Origin: Sphingobacterium litopenaei
Lineage (GTDB): Bacteria; Bacteroidota; Bacteroidia; Sphingobacteriales; Sphingobacteriaceae
Assembly: GCF_014692495.1 (NCBI RefSeq)
Contig: NZ_JACOIJ010000016.1
Location: forward strand, 17,274-81,273
Length of the DNA: 64,000 nucleotides
Direction of reading: 5' to 3'
The notes under the pieces were generated by a model that worked only from the letters and a program-made list of their open reading frames with translations, had not been told where the DNA came from and did no database searches. Shown here in pieces: positions 60,162 through 64,000 of this stretch; positions within the stretch are counted from its first letter, which is position 1, and the number at the start of each line of letters is the position of its first letter. The position numbers and the translations under genes were made by a program.

Positions 60162-62567
60162 TTAAAACTTGTAAATAATACCAATTCGCATATTTCTTCT
60201 TGCTTCGACGATGTAGGAATAGTAATCAACTCCTCCTTTTGCTTTGATAGCTGCACTCGCCGCACTAAATGACCCCGCAGTAAGTAGTTTTCTATTGTCT
60301 AATAAATTATTGACAACCAATGAAAGATTATATTTTCCGCGTTGATAACTAATCCCACCATCCGTACGCACATAATTCTTGAAATTAGCTTCTTTTGTGC
60401 TTCCCACCGCTCGGTCAAACATGGTTTGAACACTAGCAATTACTCCAGCACCTTTAAAGAATCCTTCACTAAGTCTATATGTCACCCATGTATTTGCGGT
60501 ATGCTTGGCTGTATTCGGAGTAATATTACCAATAGTAGAGGCATCCGATGCCTTTGAAATTTTAGAATCTGTCAAAGCATAATTTGCATTAATGTTCAAA
60601 CCTTTAGCAATCTCTCCCGTAATATCGACTTCAATACCTTTGGATGTTGTTTCTCCTAATTGCGCTTGAAAAGTTTGACCGTTGACAACATGGTTTGGAT
60701 CAGGGTCAGTTACTAATGAGTTTTCTCTTGTAATATTATAAGCACTAATTGAAGAAACCCATTTTCCATTTGCCCATTCTTTTTTCAGTCCTACTTCTAA
60801 GTTATTTCCTCGGATAGGTTTAAAAGCATTGCCTTCCCAATCTGTTCCAGAAACAGGCACAAATGATTGGTCAAATAAAGAGTAAGCGGTAAATGATTTT
60901 AATATAGAATAGCTGATTCCGACTCTTGGACTCCAAACTTTGTCCGAAATATCCGCCCCTTGCGTTCGACCTGTAGTCGAAGCCTGCGTAAATCTTAAAC
61001 CTAGAGATAAGCGAAACTTGTCATCCCAAAAACCTAGCTCGTCATGGGAATAAAACGACATATACTGAACAGAACTTACGTAATTAGAACCTCCTGCTCT
61101 TGTTCTCAAACTCTTAGAACGATCAATTGTAGGAAATACAGCTCCTGCAATACCATATTTTGGATCATAAACATTCAGAAACGGTGTTGGAATAGAATCT
61201 AATAAGGTTCGGAAATCTCCCCAAAACTTCTTATTGCCAAAATCTCCACCTATTAAAAGTCTATGTCTTACATTACCTGTAAATTCTTCTCCTGTAAGGG
61301 AGAACTGGCCAAATCTATTCTCTCCAGCTTCATCGGCAATACTATAATATCTTGGCATATCGCCATTTGCTTTCATATAATTAAGCCAAGTACTATTTGC
61401 AATCATTTCAAAATTGAAATAAGCTAATTGTCCATGTAATTTCCATCTATCGGATAGTTTGTGATCCAGATACACATAAGCACTATGATCTTTGATATGA
61501 CTTGGCTCAAAAGATGGATCCCCATAGAAGAAATCATTGGAAATATCGGGATCAGCATATCCTTTTGGTGAAAAAACATAATTACCATTGGAAAGATAAG
61601 TTGATCCTTGATAAGTATATTCAAATGTCAGATTTGTAGCAGAATCGATAGCATATGTGATTACAGGTGCTATAGAAACTCTTTTGCTGTAATTATATTT
61701 GGTATGAAAATCTTTCTGCTGTGCAGCAGCATTAAATCTATACAGAACTTTTCCATTGGATGACAATTTACCGTCCAAATCTACCGCCCCACGGTACGTG
61801 TTAAAACTTCCCATATTGAAGGTTACAGAACCTTTATCATGACCAGAAGGTTTCTTAGTGACTACATTATAAAATCCTCCAGGCTCACCGTTTGCCAGCA
61901 TAAAACCTGCTGGACCTTTGACAAACTCTATACGTTCAATGACAGAAGCGTCTTCAGCTGTTGGTCCCCAAGAGGCCTCTATGTTCATTCCATTTCTAAA
62001 AGCAGGAATTTTAGAACCACGCATACGCAAATTCGCATATTGATTGTCCCAATGCCCTTGACGTGTAGCACCACTGATATTTCGAGTTACACCATCAACA
62101 ATATCAAAAACTTGTTGATCAGCCATCAAATCCGATGATATCACCTGAATATTTTGCGGCAATTCCAATATTGGAGTTGTCAATCGCAATGAGCCAGAAA
62201 TGCTGTCTAACTTATAGTTTTGATAATATCGACCAAATACAGCCACTTCATCAATACTATTATTTTGGTATTCTAAAGTTAAATCTTTATGAGTTTGGGG
62301 GCTCGTTAAAGTAATTTTTTGATTAAAAGTTTTAAAACCAATTGCTCTAATCTCCAAATTGTTATCACTAGATTTAAGCTTAATCAGGTAATTTCCATCT
62401 CGATCCGAAACAGATTTAGTGTCACCAACAATTATGGTCGCGTTGGATACTTTTTCTCCCTCAGCTGTTTTAACGATACCTTGAAGAATGTATTCTTGCT
62501 GTTGGCCTTTTGCTAGAGAAATTAGGAATAAACAAAATACAGTTATGCTTATTTTAAGGGTTTTCAT
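60162..62567 (-). CDS. TonB-dependent siderophore receptor
   Basis: An 801-residue outer-membrane receptor. Signal peptide (about 1-21), carboxypeptidase-regulatory-like domain (about 25-110, LQGIVKTAEGEKVSNATIIVGDTKSVSDRDGNY), plug (about 135-245, with LELPQNIQVISSDLMADQ and GPAGFMLANGEPGGFYNVVTKKPSG, typical of ferric-siderophore receptors), then a barrel ending RRNMRIGIIYKF. The neighbouring PepSY, DUF3325-like and DUF3649-like proteins support ferric-siderophore uptake. No siderophore synthesis genes are present, so uptake of foreign siderophores is probable. Iron control is expected, but no Fur site was identified. Confidence 0.92.
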   Translation of the reverse strand: MKTLKISITVFCLFLISLAKGQQQEYILQGIVKTAEGEKVSNATIIVGDTKSVSDRDGNYLIKLKSSDNNLEIRAIGFKTFNQKITLTSPQTHKDLTLEYQNNSIDEVAVFGRYYQNYKLDSISGSLRLTTPILELPQNIQVISSDLMADQQVFDIVDGVTRNISGATRQGHWDNQYANLRMRGSKIPAFRNGMNIEASWGPTAEDASVIERIEFVKGPAGFMLANGEPGGFYNVVTKKPSGHDKGSVTFNMGSFNTYRGAVDLDGKLSSNGKVLYRFNAAAQQKDFHTKYNYSKRVSIAPVITYAIDSATNLTFEYTYQGSTYLSNGNYVFSPKGYADPDISNDFFYGDPSFEPSHIKDHSAYVYLDHKLSDRWKLHGQLAYFNFEMIANSTWLNYMKANGDMPRYYSIADEAGENRFGQFSLTGEEFTGNVRHRLLIGGDFGNKKFWGDFRTLLDSIPTPFLNVYDPKYGIAGAVFPTIDRSKSLRTRAGGSNYVSSVQYMSFYSHDELGFWDDKFRLSLGLRFTQASTTGRTQGADISDKVWSPRVGISYSILKSFTAYSLFDQSFVPVSGTDWEGNAFKPIRGNNLEVGLKKEWANGKWVSSISAYNITRENSLVTDPDPNHVVNGQTFQAQLGETTSKGIEVDITGEIAKGLNINANYALTDSKISKASDASTIGNITPNTAKHTANTWVTYRLSEGFFKGAGVIASVQTMFDRAVGSTKEANFKNYVRTDGGISYQRGKYNLSLVVNNLLDNRKLLTAGSFSAASAAIKAKGGVDYYSYIVEARRNMRIGIIYKF

Positions 62568-62587
62568 AAATATATCTTAGAATGTAA

Positions 62588-63283
62588 TTAGTTGACAATT
62601 AAAAATGTTGTTGTGCCTTCCCAGGCGTATGTAAATGGTTTCCCGTTCCATTCTCCTTCTTTATTTTCCCCAAAAGATGCTTCAATGACGTAGTTGCCTT
62701 TCCACAACGTTGTGAAACTTATTTTTCCTTGTGGGTCTGTTTTAAAAGATTTAGACCAGCCTTCTTGACTCATCACCAATACTTCGGCATCCGCTAGAGG
62801 TTTTCCAGCTTTGATAACAATCGCTTCTACGGTATTTCCCACATCATATGTCTTGGGATTTACTTTTACATAGAAATTATTAATAATAGTTGGCAAAGTA
62901 TTTCCAGACACTTGTATAAAAGCCAATGAAGAGAAGGCATACAGATTTGTTTTGCTTAAATCTTTACCTGCATGGTAGATAGATAAAACATAAATTCCGT
63001 TCTCTATCGGCGTAAATTCAGCGGTAAAATGATCTCCTGTAAGCATTTTTTGTACTTCAATCTGCTTGTGGGATGGTGTAGTAAGGATTAGTTTAAAATC
63101 TTTAACATCGGAATACCATTTGTCAATCGGTTCAATTTCTTGAGACGCATATTCGCCATAAAAGATCTTAACCTCTTGTTTGACATTCTTAACGCCTGTA
63201 GAGTTCGTTTCAATCCACAGTGCATGTGCCGAAGCGAACTGAACAGAAAGTAACGTAAGTAATAAAGTAAATAGACTTTTCAT
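62588..63283 (-). CDS. DUF4198 exported protein
   Basis: A 231-residue exported protein: signal peptide (about 1-19, ASA) with the mature end starting HALWIET, typical of DUF4198 (His at the new N-terminus is compatible with metal binding). Two beta-sandwich parts follow, the second with VNPKTYDVGNTVEAIVIKAGKPLADAEVLV and FTTLWKGNYVIEASF. The family is found beside TonB-dependent metal receptors. It starts the known part of the siderophore operon, 20 bp before the receptor. Confidence 0.85.
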   Translation of the reverse strand: MKSLFTLLLTLLSVQFASAHALWIETNSTGVKNVKQEVKIFYGEYASQEIEPIDKWYSDVKDFKLILTTPSHKQIEVQKMLTGDHFTAEFTPIENGIYVLSIYHAGKDLSKTNLYAFSSLAFIQVSGNTLPTIINNFYVKVNPKTYDVGNTVEAIVIKAGKPLADAEVLVMSQEGWSKSFKTDPQGKISFTTLWKGNYVIEASFGENKEGEWNGKPFTYAWEGTTTFLIVN

Positions 63284-63341
63284 TGTTGATATAATTTAAA
63301 TTTTAGTAATGCATTCTACGCGTAATCGAAATATCGATCAC

Positions 63342-63458
63342 TTAAAAACTATAATCAACAAGTAAAAAAGGGTATACATCCAACATCGGATCGTGATGAA
63401 TGCCATTCATAGCCCTCGAAAGGCTAAAGAAAAAAATCAAGTACGTATACTTTTTCAT
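63342..63458 (-). CDS. Possible 38-residue leader protein
   Basis: ATG-initiated frame with a hydrophobic start (MKKYTYLIFFFSLSRA, resembling a signal peptide) and a tail with HHDPMLDVYPFLLVDYSF. It lies between the structured leader and the DUF4198 gene, 58 bp before it. The two histidines and acids could bind metal. It may also be only a leader frame. No homologue recognised. Confidence 0.4.
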   Translation of the reverse strand: MKKYTYLIFFFSLSRAMNGIHHDPMLDVYPFLLVDYSF

Positions 63459-63500
63459 AATATGTTGATTAGATATTTTAAAACAATACCATCAACAGAT

Positions 63501-63674
63501 TATGGAAGGGAGGGAATAATCAATCAGATTAAACTGATAATGCAATTTTTTCCTAAATTGCACTACCCTTCCATATCACTGTATCGGGAGGTGATCTTTT
63601 TAGATCAACTAATATCAGTTGCCGCTGATATTAGATTTTGCGTCATGCACGGATTGCCGTCCGATGCATGACGC
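63501..63674 (-). ncRNA. Structured 5' leader of the siderophore operon
   Basis: On the minus strand, in order from the start: a 14-bp stem with one bulge (63674-63640), a 10-bp stem (63634-63609), a 6-bp stem (63607-63592) and a perfect 10-bp closing stem TATGGAAGGG/CCCTTCCATA (63575-63566 with 63510-63501). The last encloses an 8-bp hairpin (63562-63541) and a 5-bp hairpin (63538-63523). The first two stems carry the same hexaloop CGGCAA. Together with the promoter about 45 nt upstream, this is a candidate cis-regulatory RNA. Not recognised as a known riboswitch class. No T-run terminator is seen inside. Confidence 0.6.
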
Positions 63675-63716
63675 TCATTTTTAATTTATCTTTATTTAGA
63701 CTGATTAAAAACAAAA

Positions 63717-63746
63717 CAAATATAGATGGAATTTTTTATCCTGCAA
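63717..63746 (-). promoter_or_regulatory. Promoter of the structured leader and siderophore operon
   Basis: Minus strand TTG (63746-63744), exactly 19 bp, TATATTTG (63724-63717). It matches the Bacteroidota consensus, with the start expected near 63710. The IS left end lies 54 bp further upstream. Confidence 0.8.
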
Positions 63747-63799
63747 GATTTTTTAGGATTTAAATTTGTTAACATATAAAAAAAGGGCTTATTCGATCG

Positions 63800-64000
63800 T
63801 GCACTGCCCCCAAAAAGTTAGACACTTTCTGGGGGCATTTTTTATGGAAAGAAAAGTAAAATACAATTTAACATTTAAGAAGACTTGTATTGATTTATAC
63901 TTTAAATCGTCACAATCAATATTAAGTATTAGCACGGAAAATAGTGTATCTAAAAGTACTCTGAGTCGATGGATTCAGGATTATGTAAAGTATGGCCTCA
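63800..64000 (+). mobile_element. Left end of an IS3-family-like element
   Basis: The end begins TGCACTGCCCCCAAAAAG, of the TG...CA type found in IS3-group elements. It includes an inverted repeat TGCCCCCA/TGGGGGCA (63805-63837) just before the first transposase gene. The right end is beyond the window, so target duplication cannot be checked. Confidence 0.7.
63844..64000 (+). CDS. Transposase OrfA-like protein, cut by window end
   Basis: First 52 codons of a helix-turn-helix transposase subunit: MERKVKYNLTFKKTCIDLY, then TENSVSKSTLSRWIQDYVKYG as recognition helix, like the OrfA/InsC proteins of IS3 elements. The frame runs off the right edge. The ATG lies 7 bp after the end hairpin. Confidence 0.75.
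   Translation, partial: MERKVKYNLTFKKTCIDLYFKSSQSILSISTENSVSKSTLSRWIQDYVKYGL

Noticed and set aside
63393..63671. Rightward 92-codon frame across the structured region
   Set aside because: It is antisense to the predicted leader, covers all the stems, and has no recognisable protein features.
63640..63674. Hairpin near 63.65 kb as a rightward terminator
   Set aside because: No rightward gene precedes it. The minus-strand promoter directly upstream makes a leader role more likely, although a terminator function for antisense transcription cannot be excluded.

Overview
The window comes from an A+T-rich Bacteroidota chromosome, most likely Sphingobacteriaceae (Sphingobacterium/Pedobacter-like). 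The grounds are a SusC/SusD pair, BACON and Kelch lipoproteins, a Bacteroidota-type suf operon, DUF983 and DUF4293 proteins, and promoters of the phylum type (TTG/TTTG, 19-bp spacer, TAnnTTTG) that can be read directly at several places.

Region 1 (1-17.0 kb) is an accessory island between the 3' part of rtcB and nhaA. It is organised by five full and one partial copy of a directly oriented 110-160 bp repeat. Each full copy ends in the same 14-base core (ATTCTGGGTGCCCG, with one inserted C in copy 5) and carries a small hairpin whose stem changes by compensating substitutions. Between the copies lie separate cargo modules: a BACON/TIG-Kelch lipoprotein pair; an AbiEi/AbiEii-type toxin-antitoxin operon with a clear promoter and operator; a module holding a cupin gene fragment and a PHP-phosphoesterase/SusC/SusD operon; an Abi_2-like gene broken by one amber codon; and a TlpA-like gene broken by one TGA codon. 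No recombinase lies in the window. This repeat-and-cargo arrangement is the best candidate here for an undescribed mobile or cassette-like system.

Region 2 (17.3-63.3 kb) is mostly ordinary chromosome. It holds nhaA, a DUF389 protein, a copper operon (AraC regulator with an HMA-like N-terminus, copA, copZ), an M1 peptidase, DUF983, an AraC regulator, mfd, an M14 peptidase, a PLP trans-sulfuration enzyme, an intact TlpA paralogue, lemA with two TPM-domain genes, a COG2509-type flavoprotein, tRNA-Gly(GCC), an MFS transporter, a TonB-domain protein, sufBCD, an Lrp regulator joined to a putative permuted-papain protein, ung, DUF4293, truA, an MsbA-like ABC exporter and a secreted EEP-family hydrolase. 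It ends in a leftward siderophore-uptake operon: DUF4198 protein, TonB-dependent receptor, two small membrane proteins and a PepSY flavoreductase-like protein.

Region 3 (63.3-64.0 kb) lies upstream of the siderophore operon. A strong leftward promoter precedes about 250 nt of highly structured leader, with two hairpins sharing an identical hexaloop and a 10-bp closing stem around two more hairpins. This is a candidate cis-regulatory RNA. An IS3-type element starts at about 63800 and runs off the right edge.
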